Below are positions 36,285-46,900 of a stretch of DNA of 64,000 bases, piece by piece. Made by a program: the position numbers and the translations under genes. Location: assembly GCA_965277695.1 (NCBI GenBank), contig CBDIDQ010000091.1, positions 1 through 64,000 on the forward strand, written 5' to 3'. This DNA is from JABSOG01 sp965277695. GTDB taxonomy: Bacteria > Pseudomonadota > Gammaproteobacteria > Enterobacterales > Alteromonadaceae. Within the stretch, counting starts at the first letter, position 1; each line of letters opens with the position of its first letter. The notes beneath the pieces were generated by a model. That model worked only from the letters and a program-made list of their open reading frames with translations, was not told the origin of the DNA and made no database searches.

Positions 36285-36499
36285 GTCAAAAGCAATGATT
36301 GCTCCTGTATAATCTAACCTACGGGCACTCTGCCCTAGTTTGGGTGAGAATATGTGACTAAGAGACAGATATTTATTCCCTATTCACCCCATTCATCACC
36401 CCATCCCTCAGGTCATTCACAAGCAGTCACCTAGTAGTATTACGAGTATAAATGCTGTCCTTGTTAAGTTACTTTAGCGCCAGATAATTTAACAACAAC

Positions 36500-38998
36500 A
36501 TGGACCAAAGTATGACGCTCATGAGTAAATCGCATCCGCTATTGCTGCGTTTTGTCGGTTTTATCCTTTTACCACTGGTGGTATTACTAGGATTTATCGC
36601 TGTTCATTTGCAACAGAGTTTACCGCTAACCAGTGGTGATATTGTGATTGCCGGGTTGCAACAACCCGTCACTTTATCTCGCGACACTCAGGGCATAGTG
36701 CAGATTAACGCCAGCACCGATGAGGATGCGTTTTTTGCCCTCGGTTATGCCCATGCGCAAGACCGGTTATGGCAATTGGAAGTGCAAAAACGCACCACGC
36801 AAGGGCGCTTGAGCGAAATATTCGGCAAAGAAAGTGTCAATATGGATATTTGGTTTCGTACCTTGGGTTTATATCAAAGTGGGGCCAAATCTTGGGATGT
36901 GTTGAGTGCGCCAGCGCAGTCGTCACTGACCTCTTATGCTGCTGGCATTAACGCTTGGCTTGATAGCTCGCCGGTATTGCCGCCTGAATTTATCTTGCTG
37001 GATATTGCGCCGCAACACTGGCATGTCAATGATTCACTGGCCTATATCAAGCTGTTTGCGCTGAATTTGAGCGGTAATTTTCGTCAGGAGATCGCCCGGC
37101 TGTTAGCCAGCCAGGTGTTGGATGACGCTCAATTAGCCACGGTATTTGATACTTATCCAGATGATAAACCCACCACAGTGGCTCAGTACACCCCTAAATT
37201 AGAAAAGCCACAACAGCAAAAATTTGCCGATCTGCTGGCATTGCAACAGTCGATAGAAAGTGAACTGAAAATCGGTGGTCGTTTTGTCGGTAGCAATGGC
37301 TGGGTGGTGGCACCGCAGCACAGTCAAAATGGTCAGGCGCTGTTGGCGAATGACCCACACCTTGGCTTGCAGATACCGTCATTGTGGTATGCCGCCAGTT
37401 TACAGGGCGAGCGCTTGAATGTGTCGGGCATGAGTCTGGTGGGATTGCCGCTGGTGATTTTTGGTCGTAATCAGCACATTGCCTGGGGCGGTACGTCGAT
37501 GATGACAGATAATCAGGACCTTTATTTTGAGCGAGTCAATGCGACTGACGCGTCATTGTATCTGGCCGATGGTCAATGGCTGCCTTTTGATGTACGAACC
37601 GAAACTGTGTCAGTGCGGGCTGATTTTCCTGCTTTTTTACGCAAACCGTTAGAGCCGATTGAAGTCAACATTCGCAGTACCCGCCACGGCCCGGTGATCA
37701 GTGATGCCTTTGATGTGTTTGAACATCCGGTGGCGCTGGGCTGGACGGCGTTGACCGACAAAGACACCACTTATGACGCCTTTTTTAAGCTCAATTATGC
37801 CGCTGACTGGTCCAGCTTTAAACAAGCGCTGGCTTATCAAGTGGCACCAAGCCTGAACATGTTGTTTACCGACCGACAAGGCAATATCGGTTATGTCGGT
37901 GCCGGTCAAATTCCGTTGCGTAATAAAGGTCGTGGTGAGTTACCCGTGGCTGGTTGGGACGACAGTTATCAATGGCGTGGTTTTGTGCCGCCAAGTGAGT
38001 GGCCTCAGTCGTTTAATCCAGCTCAAGGGTATATCGTCAGCGCCAACAACAAGGTGATAAGCGACGATTATCCCTACTTTATTTCAAAGGACTGGGCCTC
38101 GGGTGACCGGGCTGAGCGTATCACTGAGCTGTTGAGCGACAAAATATCGGCAAAAAATCGCCAGCCAAATCAATTGCTGACCACCGATGACATGAGAGAT
38201 ATTCAGGCCGATACATTGAGCCTGCCATCACGACAATTATTACCTTTATTAACTGCTGTCACAGGGCTTAATGAGCGCGAGCAACAAGCGATTGAATTGT
38301 TGTCTCAGTGGGATGGCGATATGCAGCGCGAAAGTGCGGCGGCAAGTCTGTTTTTGGTGTGGTCACGGCTGTTACGTCAGGCTTTATTTGATGATGAGTT
38401 GGCGGGACAGTGGGGCCAGCTCGCCCAAGGCCGTTTTCTTGGTAGCGTCAGTGCCGGGGTGACGGCCCAGAATGTGGTGTCAGTGATCTCAAAAGGTCAG
38501 TGGTGTGATGATATTTCAACCACCGCGATTGAAAATTGCAACACCATCTTGCAGCAGTCATTAGCGGATGCGATGAAACAACTGAGCAAGTTGCAAGGGC
38601 ACGACCTGAACGATTGGCAATGGGGTGAGGTACATCACACCGCGTATGACCATCAACCGTTCAGCAAAATTAAATTACTCGATGACCTATTTGAGCGAAA
38701 AATTGACAATGGCGGTGGCGACAATACCGTTAATGTCAGCGATGCACGCTATGAAGCCTCGGTGGGTTATCAGCAAACTTTTGGCGCTGGTTTTCGCCAG
38801 ATTATCGGCATGGCTCAGCAGCAAACCAGCCACCTATTGATGAACTCCACCGGACAGTCAGGCAACGTCTTGAGTGAACATTATGATGACATGATTATCC
38901 CGTTCAGAGACGTGCACTTTGCTACCATCGATTCGAGTCAACCACGCCAGTCGGTTTCACTTATCCCCGCGCCTCGCGCACAGGAGAGCCAGCCATGA
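36500..38998 (+). CDS. Penicillin-acylase-type Ntn hydrolase
   Basis: 832 residues: an N-terminal membrane/signal segment (LLLRFVGFILLPLVVLLGFIAV), an alpha-chain region with GIVQINASTDEDAFFALGYAHAQDRLWQLE, then the autocatalytic junction GRFVG-SNGWVVAP. Ser265 would become the N-terminal nucleophile of the beta chain, followed by ANDPHLGLQIPSLWY. These enzymes hydrolyse amide-linked acyl groups. Beside an NRPS with a lipo-initiating C domain and a PvdE-like exporter, the closest analogy is PvdQ, which removes the fatty acyl chain from a siderophore precursor in the periplasm. It overlaps the exporter gene by 4 bases. The start is uncertain (ATGs at 36500, 36512 and 36521; no clear ribosome site). 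Confidence 0.9.
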   Translation: MDQSMTLMSKSHPLLLRFVGFILLPLVVLLGFIAVHLQQSLPLTSGDIVIAGLQQPVTLSRDTQGIVQINASTDEDAFFALGYAHAQDRLWQLEVQKRTTQGRLSEIFGKESVNMDIWFRTLGLYQSGAKSWDVLSAPAQSSLTSYAAGINAWLDSSPVLPPEFILLDIAPQHWHVNDSLAYIKLFALNLSGNFRQEIARLLASQVLDDAQLATVFDTYPDDKPTTVAQYTPKLEKPQQQKFADLLALQQSIESELKIGGRFVGSNGWVVAPQHSQNGQALLANDPHLGLQIPSLWYAASLQGERLNVSGMSLVGLPLVIFGRNQHIAWGGTSMMTDNQDLYFERVNATDASLYLADGQWLPFDVRTETVSVRADFPAFLRKPLEPIEVNIRSTRHGPVISDAFDVFEHPVALGWTALTDKDTTYDAFFKLNYAADWSSFKQALAYQVAPSLNMLFTDRQGNIGYVGAGQIPLRNKGRGELPVAGWDDSYQWRGFVPPSEWPQSFNPAQGYIVSANNKVISDDYPYFISKDWASGDRAERITELLSDKISAKNRQPNQLLTTDDMRDIQADTLSLPSRQLLPLLTAVTGLNEREQQAIELLSQWDGDMQRESAAASLFLVWSRLLRQALFDDELAGQWGQLAQGRFLGSVSAGVTAQNVVSVISKGQWCDDISTTAIENCNTILQQSLADAMKQLSKLQGHDLNDWQWGEVHHTAYDHQPFSKIKLLDDLFERKIDNGGGDNTVNVSDARYEASVGYQQTFGAGFRQIIGMAQQQTSHLLMNSTGQSGNVLSEHYDDMIIPFRDVHFATIDSSQPRQSVSLIPAPRAQESQP

Positions 38999-40752
38999 GT
39001 TTATTTTCAGCGTTTATCGACAAAGCACCGAATAAAGTGTTTTTTTCTATCACTTTAGGGGCACTCGCCGGGGTGAGTTATGCGCTGCTGATCCCGCTGA
39101 TCCTCAGTGCTTTAGAGGGACAGGGCGACGGCTTGTTCAAAGTGGCTGACGACAATCTCACCACTTTTTTATCTTTTGAAGTGGCCAATGATGCCTTTGC
39201 CTTGATGTTTGCCAGTATTTGTCTGTTTATTTTAGTCGCTCGTACTTGCTCTCAGGTGATCTTAACGCGGGTGGCGATGGATGTGACCACCGGTTTGCGC
39301 GTCAAAATGTATCAGCGCATCGCCAAAGCACCGATCATAGCACTAGAAAACCTCGGTGCCGCGAAGCTGATTGCCTCCTTGACCACTGATGTGCCGAGAA
39401 TTGTGATGGGGGCGAGACTGCTGCCTGACTTGTTGATCAATGGCATTACCCTCGTCGGGATGCTGGTGTATCTGTGGTATTTAAACTCTGCGGTTTTTTG
39501 GTTTGTGTTGCAGTGTATCTTTTTTGGTATGGTGACATACAAGTTACCTATTATGTTTGCACAGCGATATATGAAACGTTCCCGCGAAAATGTTGATAAC
39601 TTACATGGTGCCATTCAAGGTTTAATTAATGGGGCCAAAGAGCTTAAACTGAATCAAAAAAAACGTCAGGTCTATTTTGAGCAAGAGCTGCTCAAACATG
39701 AACAGCAAGTGTTAACTGCCGATAAAACCGGTCAAACGATTTATCGGTTAGCGGTGAATTATGGCGATCTGGTGAGCTTTTTTGTTATCGGTGCGGTGAG
39801 TTTTGTCTTTATCAATTACCACACTATTGCTAACCATGAGTTGATTGGGGTGATCATGGTGTTGCTCTATATTTCTGGACCGATTGCGATTTTACTGAGT
39901 TTTATGCCCCAAGTGTCTATCTCGCAGATATCACTGCAAAAGGTCGAACGACTGTTTGCTCAATTACCCGAAGAAACCGTTGCAAGTGCTCCCTTGGCTG
40001 AGAGTACTTCTCTGGCTGGCTGGCAGACGATGCAATTCAAAGAGGTGGTTTATCAATATGGCAAAGTCGGTGGTTTTAAAGTTGGTCCGTTAAACTTTGC
40101 TATCAAGCGCGGTGAGCTGACGTTTATTGTCGGCGGCAACGGCAGTGGCAAGTCAACCTTAAGTAAATTAATCACCCAGCATTATTTGGCCGACGGCGGC
40201 GCGATTTATTTTGATCAACAGCTGATTGATGGTTCTACTTTGGCTGCGGCACGAGAATGCATCGGCGCGATTTATTCAGATTACCACTTATTTAAGCGTA
40301 TTTTACAAGATGACTCAGACGGTCAGCTGACAGCCAAAATTGAACATTATTTAGTGGCATTGAATCTCGATAAAAAAGTCAATTATGTTAACGGCGAATT
40401 CTCCACCTTGGATTTGTCCGACGGACAAAAACGACGATTAGCCCTATTGGTCGCTTATATCGAAGACAAAGACCTCTATTTGTTTGATGAATGGGCAGCG
40501 GATCAGGACCCGGTGTTTAAGGATATTTTCTATAACGACATTCTCGGGGAATTAAAAGCACAGGGGAAAGCGGTGATAGTGATCTCTCATGATGACCGTT
40601 ATTTTGCCCTGGCCGATCAGCTGATTGTAATGAATGAGGGCCGTATTGTGAAAGATGTTGACCGGGCACAAAGTGATTTGTTGGATGTTTATGTAACCAA
40701 AAGAGATACCGCCAAACAAACCGTTGCGCAAAACGAACTCACACCCGCTTAA
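38995..40752 (+). CDS. Cyclic-peptide export ABC transporter (SyrD/PvdE type)
   Basis: A 585-residue half-transporter fusing six transmembrane helices (about residues 15-310) to an ATPase domain: Walker A VGGNGSGKST (about 381), signature LSDGQKRRL (about 475), Walker B DLYLFDEWAADQDP and the H-loop VISHDDRYF. The DEWAADQDP form and short length are typical of the cyclic-peptide exporter family (SyrD, PvdE). It would move the acylated peptide from cytoplasm to periplasm, where the acylase acts. It is coupled to the acylase (ATGA overlap) and lies 27 bp before the first NRPS gene. Confidence 0.92.
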   Translation: MSLFSAFIDKAPNKVFFSITLGALAGVSYALLIPLILSALEGQGDGLFKVADDNLTTFLSFEVANDAFALMFASICLFILVARTCSQVILTRVAMDVTTGLRVKMYQRIAKAPIIALENLGAAKLIASLTTDVPRIVMGARLLPDLLINGITLVGMLVYLWYLNSAVFWFVLQCIFFGMVTYKLPIMFAQRYMKRSRENVDNLHGAIQGLINGAKELKLNQKKRQVYFEQELLKHEQQVLTADKTGQTIYRLAVNYGDLVSFFVIGAVSFVFINYHTIANHELIGVIMVLLYISGPIAILLSFMPQVSISQISLQKVERLFAQLPEETVASAPLAESTSLAGWQTMQFKEVVYQYGKVGGFKVGPLNFAIKRGELTFIVGGNGSGKSTLSKLITQHYLADGGAIYFDQQLIDGSTLAAARECIGAIYSDYHLFKRILQDDSDGQLTAKIEHYLVALNLDKKVNYVNGEFSTLDLSDGQKRRLALLVAYIEDKDLYLFDEWAADQDPVFKDIFYNDILGELKAQGKAVIVISHDDRYFALADQLIVMNEGRIVKDVDRAQSDLLDVYVTKRDTAKQTVAQNELTPA

Positions 40753-40779
40753 GAATAAAGGGAAGATGGATAAAAAATC

Positions 40780-43700
40780 ATGAAAATACCGACAAACGAT
40801 CGCTTTGCGCTCACCTTGACACAAAAAGATATTTACTTCGACCAGCTCAGGCATCCTGATAGTCCGCTCTATAATGTCGGCGGTTATATCCGCATTGATC
40901 GGGTCGATGTGGCTCGTTTAACCCAAGCTCATCAGGCGTTAGTGCAAGGTGACGAGGCATTTGGCATTCGCATTCACAGTACAAAACAGGGTGTTGAGCA
41001 AAGCATCAGCCAAGCGCGAACCACGCATTTGAATGAGCTGGATTTTAGCACTCATGAAGACGCTGAAAATCGCGCGAAAACGTGGTTGACGGCGTTATTT
41101 CAAACCCCACTGGATCACGATGATCAGGCGTTATTTAAAGCGGCGTTATTAAAAATCAGCGAAACCGCTTACTGGTATGTCGGTTTTGCTCATCACTTGA
41201 TGATGGATGGCTGGGGTTTTGCCAATTGGGCACAGAGACTGGGAGAGATTTATAATGACCAGCAACTAAGCCAGCAGCCCAGTCAGCAATCAAACCAGCA
41301 AAATGAGGGTGACTGGCAAGCGATTGCGGTTAAAGACCAGCAGTATATAGAAAGTAAAAAATATCAGTCAGATAAGCATTATTGGTTGCAACAGCCATTA
41401 ACCACCGACCGTTTGTTGACCCCGCATGAGCGCTTGCCGACTCAAGGAGCCACTAGCAGCCGGGCAATATTACCGCTATCAAACGAGCAGTTTGGCGCGG
41501 TTTGCCGCTTTGCCGAGCAGTATAACGTTGGCGTTGCCCATGTCTTTTTGGCCATGCTGTCGAGCTACTTTTCAACGGTTTGTTCACAGTCAAATTTGGT
41601 GTTTGGCTTGCCAGCCCATAACCGTCGCAACCATCAGCAAAAACAAATGTTAGGCGTCTTTACCAGCATCAGCCCAATGGCGATTGAAGTGGCTGATGAG
41701 GCCAATTTTGTCGAGTTGGTACAACATATCGGTCAACAGCAAAAGCGCAATTTTCGCCATCAACGTTATCCGATTGGTCATATTATCAATGACTTACAGC
41801 TCAGTGGTGAAGATAGTGCGCTGTACGATATTTGTTTCAATTATCTTAAGCTTGACAGTCAACTGAGCTTTGAAGGTCAAGCGGCAGATTTGGTGTATTT
41901 AAGCCACGACCACGAAGCGACGCCGTTAATGGTGACTGTGTGGGAATACGGTGAAGGCCAACCCGCTGAAATTCAACTGGATTATCATTTTGGTTATTTT
42001 GATGCAGCACAGATAAAGCGTTTATGTGCCCGATTTAGCCATCACCTTGAACAATTATTGGCACAACCTGAGCAACCCCTTAAAGCGGCTGAAATTATGC
42101 CAGCACAAGAAGTGGCTGATTTGCTGTCGCTTAATGATGATGTAAAGGGCCACTTACAAGGTAAGGCACACGGCGATTTACAAGAGAAGCTGATCCAGCA
42201 GTTGTTCGCCGAACAAGTCGCTAAAACGCCGGATAATGTGGCGTTAGTGTTTGAAAATCAACAGCTGACTTATGCTGAGCTTGATAACCGCAGTAATCAG
42301 CTGGGCCATTATTTACGTGAAAAAGGGGTGGTCACCGAAACACTGGTGGGCATTTCGATGGCACGCTCGGTTGAAATGATTGTGGCGATACTGGCGATTT
42401 TAAAAGCGGGTGGGGCCTATGTGCCATTAGACCCCAATTATCCACAAGCTCGATTAGATAGTATTTTGGCCGACAGTGAGGTTTTTCTGTTATTGACTGA
42501 TGCTGACCTGCTTGGTGAATTTGCCGATGAATTGGCCCACTATTCTACTGTCCCTTTAGCCATCGCGGCAAACCAAACGCCAGCCAATTTGGCTTATGTG
42601 ATTTATACCTCTGGCTCCACCGGGCGACCCAAAGGGGTGGCGGTGCAGCACAGTAATACGGTGGCGATGCTGCGTTGGGCTAAAGCCACCTATTCGGCTG
42701 AGGAATTATCACGGGTTTTGGCTTGCACCTCGGTTAATTTTGACTTATCGGTGTTCGAACTGTTTGTACCATTATGCTTTGGTTATCAATGTGTGCTGGT
42801 CGACAGTGCGTTAACGCTGCTTGAGCAAACGGTTGAGGTTAGCCTGATTAATACGGTGCCATCGGCGATCAACGTGTTGATGGAGCAGCAGGCTATTCCC
42901 GCTGGTGTGAAGGTGATTAATCTCGCTGGTGAGCCGTTAGCGAGCGCTATCGTTAATGGTTTGCTGCAACAGCGGCATTGTGAAAAAGTCTGCAATTTAT
43001 ATGGTCCCTCAGAAGATACTACTTATTCAACCTGGGCGGAATTTACCCAGCCCATCAGCGGCACACCGGATATTGGCCGGGTGATCGCACACTCTCAAGC
43101 TTATGTTTTATCAACCCAGCAAAGGTTGTTGCCACAAGGTGTGGCGGGAGAGTTATGTTTGGCCGGAGCCGGGGTTGCCCGGGGTTATCTCGGTCAGGAC
43201 GAACTGACGGCAGAAAAATTTATTGCCAACCCTTTTGGTCCAGGCAAGCTTTACCGCACCGGTGATTTAGTGCGTTATTTACCGGGTAATGATAAAAGCA
43301 GCGATGGCCGTTTGGCTTTTCTTGGACGCATCGACGAGCAGCTGAAAATCCGTGGTTTCAGGATTGAACCCGGTGAAATACAAAGCTGTTTATCTGGCTG
43401 TGAAGGGGTGGCGTCGAGTTTGGTGTTAGCCCGCGAAGATGAACCCGGACAGCCACGTTTGGTGGCCTATCTTATCGCCAAAACATATACAGAAACCGAT
43501 ATAAATAACAGTGAACTGATTGCTTTGTGTCGACAAACGCTGGCGGCGGCATTGCCGGATTATATGATGCCAGCGGCTTTTGTCATGATGGATAGCTGGC
43601 CGTTAATGCCTAACGGTAAAGTGAACAAAAAAGCCTTGCCGATTGCCGATATGACGTTGCTCAGCGGTGAATATGTCGCGCCGCAAACTGAAACAGAACA

Positions 43701-43968
43701 AAACCTCAGCGTGATTTGGGCGAAACTGCTCAAGCTGCCTTTAGCTGATATTAGTACCACTGCCAGTTTCTTTGCGTTAGGCGGGCATTCTTTGTTGGCG
43801 ACTCGGGTGGTTAATGAGATTGATCAGGCCATCGAAGTCTCCCTTAATGTAAAACACATCTTTAAGCATAATACGATACAAGCGTTAGCCAGAGTGATCG
43901 AGCGGGTACGCGCCCAACAAGTCGTAAATCAACTGAACCACAATGAAATCCAGAGGATAGAATTCTAA
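40780..43968 (+). CDS. NRPS protein 1: starter C - A (Ala-like) - T
   Basis: A 1062-residue initiation protein. The condensation domain (about 1-430; active site HHLMMDGWGF near 138) starts LTLTQKDIYFDQLRHPDSPLYN-like, the form of lipo-initiating starter C domains, so the first amino acid is probably N-acylated. The adenylation domain (about 475-960; YVIYTSGSTGRPKG near 606) gives by eye the specificity code DLFNNALTYK, which I recall as an alanine code. Carrier domain FFALGGHSLLATR (Ser about 1004). The C-terminal tail LNHNEIQRIEF is shared with protein 3 and is probably the donor docking motif. There is no docking domain at the N-terminus, as expected for a first protein. It overlaps the next gene by one base (TAATG). 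Confidence 0.9.
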   Translation: MKIPTNDRFALTLTQKDIYFDQLRHPDSPLYNVGGYIRIDRVDVARLTQAHQALVQGDEAFGIRIHSTKQGVEQSISQARTTHLNELDFSTHEDAENRAKTWLTALFQTPLDHDDQALFKAALLKISETAYWYVGFAHHLMMDGWGFANWAQRLGEIYNDQQLSQQPSQQSNQQNEGDWQAIAVKDQQYIESKKYQSDKHYWLQQPLTTDRLLTPHERLPTQGATSSRAILPLSNEQFGAVCRFAEQYNVGVAHVFLAMLSSYFSTVCSQSNLVFGLPAHNRRNHQQKQMLGVFTSISPMAIEVADEANFVELVQHIGQQQKRNFRHQRYPIGHIINDLQLSGEDSALYDICFNYLKLDSQLSFEGQAADLVYLSHDHEATPLMVTVWEYGEGQPAEIQLDYHFGYFDAAQIKRLCARFSHHLEQLLAQPEQPLKAAEIMPAQEVADLLSLNDDVKGHLQGKAHGDLQEKLIQQLFAEQVAKTPDNVALVFENQQLTYAELDNRSNQLGHYLREKGVVTETLVGISMARSVEMIVAILAILKAGGAYVPLDPNYPQARLDSILADSEVFLLLTDADLLGEFADELAHYSTVPLAIAANQTPANLAYVIYTSGSTGRPKGVAVQHSNTVAMLRWAKATYSAEELSRVLACTSVNFDLSVFELFVPLCFGYQCVLVDSALTLLEQTVEVSLINTVPSAINVLMEQQAIPAGVKVINLAGEPLASAIVNGLLQQRHCEKVCNLYGPSEDTTYSTWAEFTQPISGTPDIGRVIAHSQAYVLSTQQRLLPQGVAGELCLAGAGVARGYLGQDELTAEKFIANPFGPGKLYRTGDLVRYLPGNDKSSDGRLAFLGRIDEQLKIRGFRIEPGEIQSCLSGCEGVASSLVLAREDEPGQPRLVAYLIAKTYTETDINNSELIALCRQTLAAALPDYMMPAAFVMMDSWPLMPNGKVNKKALPIADMTLLSGEYVAPQTETEQNLSVIWAKLLKLPLADISTTASFFALGGHSLLATRVVNEIDQAIEVSLNVKHIFKHNTIQALARVIERVRAQQVVNQLNHNEIQRIEF

Positions 43969-46900
43969 TGACTGCTGAACAAATTATTGACCTGCTTGCC
44001 CAAAAACACATCATTATTGCCCAAGCGGATGGGCGGTTATCGGTCGAAGCGGCCAAAGGGGCGGTGACTGATGAACTGGCTGACTTAATTCGCACTCATA
44101 AAGCGGCGCTGGTGGCCTACTTAGCCGCTGAATCTGCCGCTGAATCTGCCGCCGAATCTGGCGCTGCTATCGAGGCTGATCATCAGCAGATCCCGCTAGT
44201 GTCCAGAGAAGAACACATTGCCTTATCTTTTGCCCAACAGCAGTTATGGATGATTGACAAGATTGAAAACGGCAGTACCAATTACAACGTATCCAGTGCG
44301 ATGAAGGTTAACGGTGTTTTTGATGAAAACATTGCCGAACAAGCTTTTGCCTATCTGATTGAGCGTCACGAACCCCTACGCACTCGTTTTGTTTCAAAGG
44401 ATGACGCTGTTTGGCAAGAGGTTGAAACGGCTGTTGAGTTTCAATTGCAGCGGATTGATTTAACCAAGCTAAGCCCGGCGCAACAAGCGGTTGAGCAACA
44501 AGTGTTGATTGCTAATGAAGCGGTTAAAAGCTTTGATTTGAGTGCAGCTTTAAAGGTTCGCGTGAGCTTTATTCGTTTGTCGGACCAGCAAGGGGTATTG
44601 TTGGTTAACATGCATCATATTGCTGCCGATGGTTGGTCGATGGGCATTTTTCAGCAAGAATTTGTTCAGGCGTATCAGGCCATCGATAACCAACAGCCAG
44701 TGAATTTACCGGCTTTAACGGTGCAATATGCCGATTATGCGACATGGCAAAAAGATCACTTGCAAGGGGAAGTGCGTCAAACGTTGCAAGATTACTGGCA
44801 AACCCGTTTAGCTGGTATTCCTGAGATACACCAGTTGCCGTTAGATAAAGTGCGTCCTGCACGGTCGAGTTTTAACGGTAAGGTTCATCATCAAGTGTTG
44901 AGCCAAACAATCAGCAACCAACTTAATGCACTGGCTCAAGCCCATGACGCCACTTTATATATGGTGTTGCAAAGTGCTTATGCCATTTTATTGTCACGTT
45001 TTAGTGGCCAAAACGATATTGTGATGGGTTCGGCAATTGCTAACCGGGGACAACAGCAGATCGCCGGATTGATTGGTTATTTTGCCAATACCATGGTGCA
45101 GCGGGTTGATGTGTCGGGGGATCCACGTTTTGTTGATTTGCTGGCGCGTGGCAAAAACCATTTATTGGCCGATTTTGAGCATCAGCAATTACCCTTTGAA
45201 TTATTGGTTGATCAGCTTAATCCACAACGCCAGCTCAATCATAACCCGTTGTTTCAAGTGGTGTTGAATCTGGTGGTTGATGATGGCACTCAGTTGAGTT
45301 TACCAAAGGCTGATTTTGAGGTGATTGCTCAAGATGAGTTGGTGAGTAATTTTGATTTGGGCTTGCAGGTTACCCAAAGCGAAGGCGGACTGACACTGGA
45401 TTGGCGTTATGCCACCGATATTTTCAGCGCGGCGGGAGTCAACGATTTAGCCACTGCGTTTGCGGTATTGGTCGATAGCATTGTGGCTGAACCCACCGCA
45501 ACGGTCAGTCGATTGTCACTGATCAGCACTGCGCAGCGCAAAACCTTATTATCGCCTTTATTAACGGCATCAGCTGCCGAGTCAACTGAGTCAAATTTGT
45601 GCATTCATCAGTTGTTTGAGAAACAGGTTGAAAAGAACCCGCAACAGATTGCGCTGGTAATTGACGATGAACAGTTGAGTTATGGCGAATTAAACGCGCG
45701 GGCGAATCAGCTTGCTCATTGCTTGGTTGCTAAAGGGGTTAAACCCGATACGTTGGTGGGCATTTGTGTTGAGCGCTCGGTCGAAATGGTGATTGGTCTG
45801 CTGGGTATTCTCAAAGCTGGTGGTGCTTATGTGCCGTTGGATCCGGGTTATCCTGATGAGCGAATTAGTTACATCTTGGCGGATTCTGGGGTCGATATTT
45901 TAGTGACTCAAGCGCATTTACAAGGGGTGTTACCAGTCACTGATCAGCAGCTGATCTGTCTGGGCACTTCTGCATTAAACGAGCTACCGCAAACGGCGGT
46001 TGAACAGTCGTTGCAAAGTCATCATTTGGCTTATGTGATTTATACCTCAGGGTCAACGGGTCAACCTAAAGGGGTATTGGTTGAGCATCAATCGGTGGTT
46101 GAAAAGCTGTTGAGTGTGGCGCAGCACTATCAATTAACGGCTGATGACGCGATGTTATTGTTTGCTTCAATCAGTTTTGATGCCTCGGTGAGCCAGTTAT
46201 TTAGTCCTTTGGTGGTTGGCGCTAAAGTGGTGATCAGGCCAGATGATATCACTGAGCCGCAAGATTTTATGGCCTATTTGTTGGCGCATCAAGTCAGCTG
46301 TATTCACTTAGTGCCACAGTACCTCACTCAATTATTGGCAGACTCACAGTTGGACTCATTTTGGCATCAATCGGCTTTACGTAGCGTGATTTGTGGCGGT
46401 GATGTATTAACTGCTGAGCTGGCTAACCGCTGGCGTGAAAAGTCGTTTGCAGCTGATATTGAGCTATTTAATTCTTATGGACCAACCGAAGCGACCATCA
46501 CTGCGAGTAGCCTTAAATACGATGGGCGTTTGGTTGAAAGTGCCAGCTTGCCGATTGCTAGTGGCGTTTCAGCTGGTGTTTCAGAGGCTTTGGGCGATAG
46601 CCAGTTTTATGTGGTTGATGAGCAATTGCAGTTATTGCCTGACGGTGCGGTGGGTGAATTGTTGATTGGCGGTCGCTCGGTGGTACGGAGTTATCTCAAT
46701 AGTCCAGCACTGACTGCACAGCGGTTTATCACTAACCCTTTTACTAATAGCGACCAGAGTGAGCAGCGGTTGTATCGCAGTGGCGATAAAGTGCGTCGAC
46801 TGGCTGATGGCACGTTGATGTTTGTTGGGCGTAAAGATGCTCAAGTTAAGATCCGAGGTTTCCGGATTGAACCTGGCGAGATTGAAGCGCAGTTAAACCA

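Noticed and set aside
36285..36499. Fur box expected if the NRPS makes a siderophore
   Set aside because: I searched by eye upstream of the acylase and of the TonB receptor for a GATAATGATAATCATTATC-like sequence and found none that is convincing.
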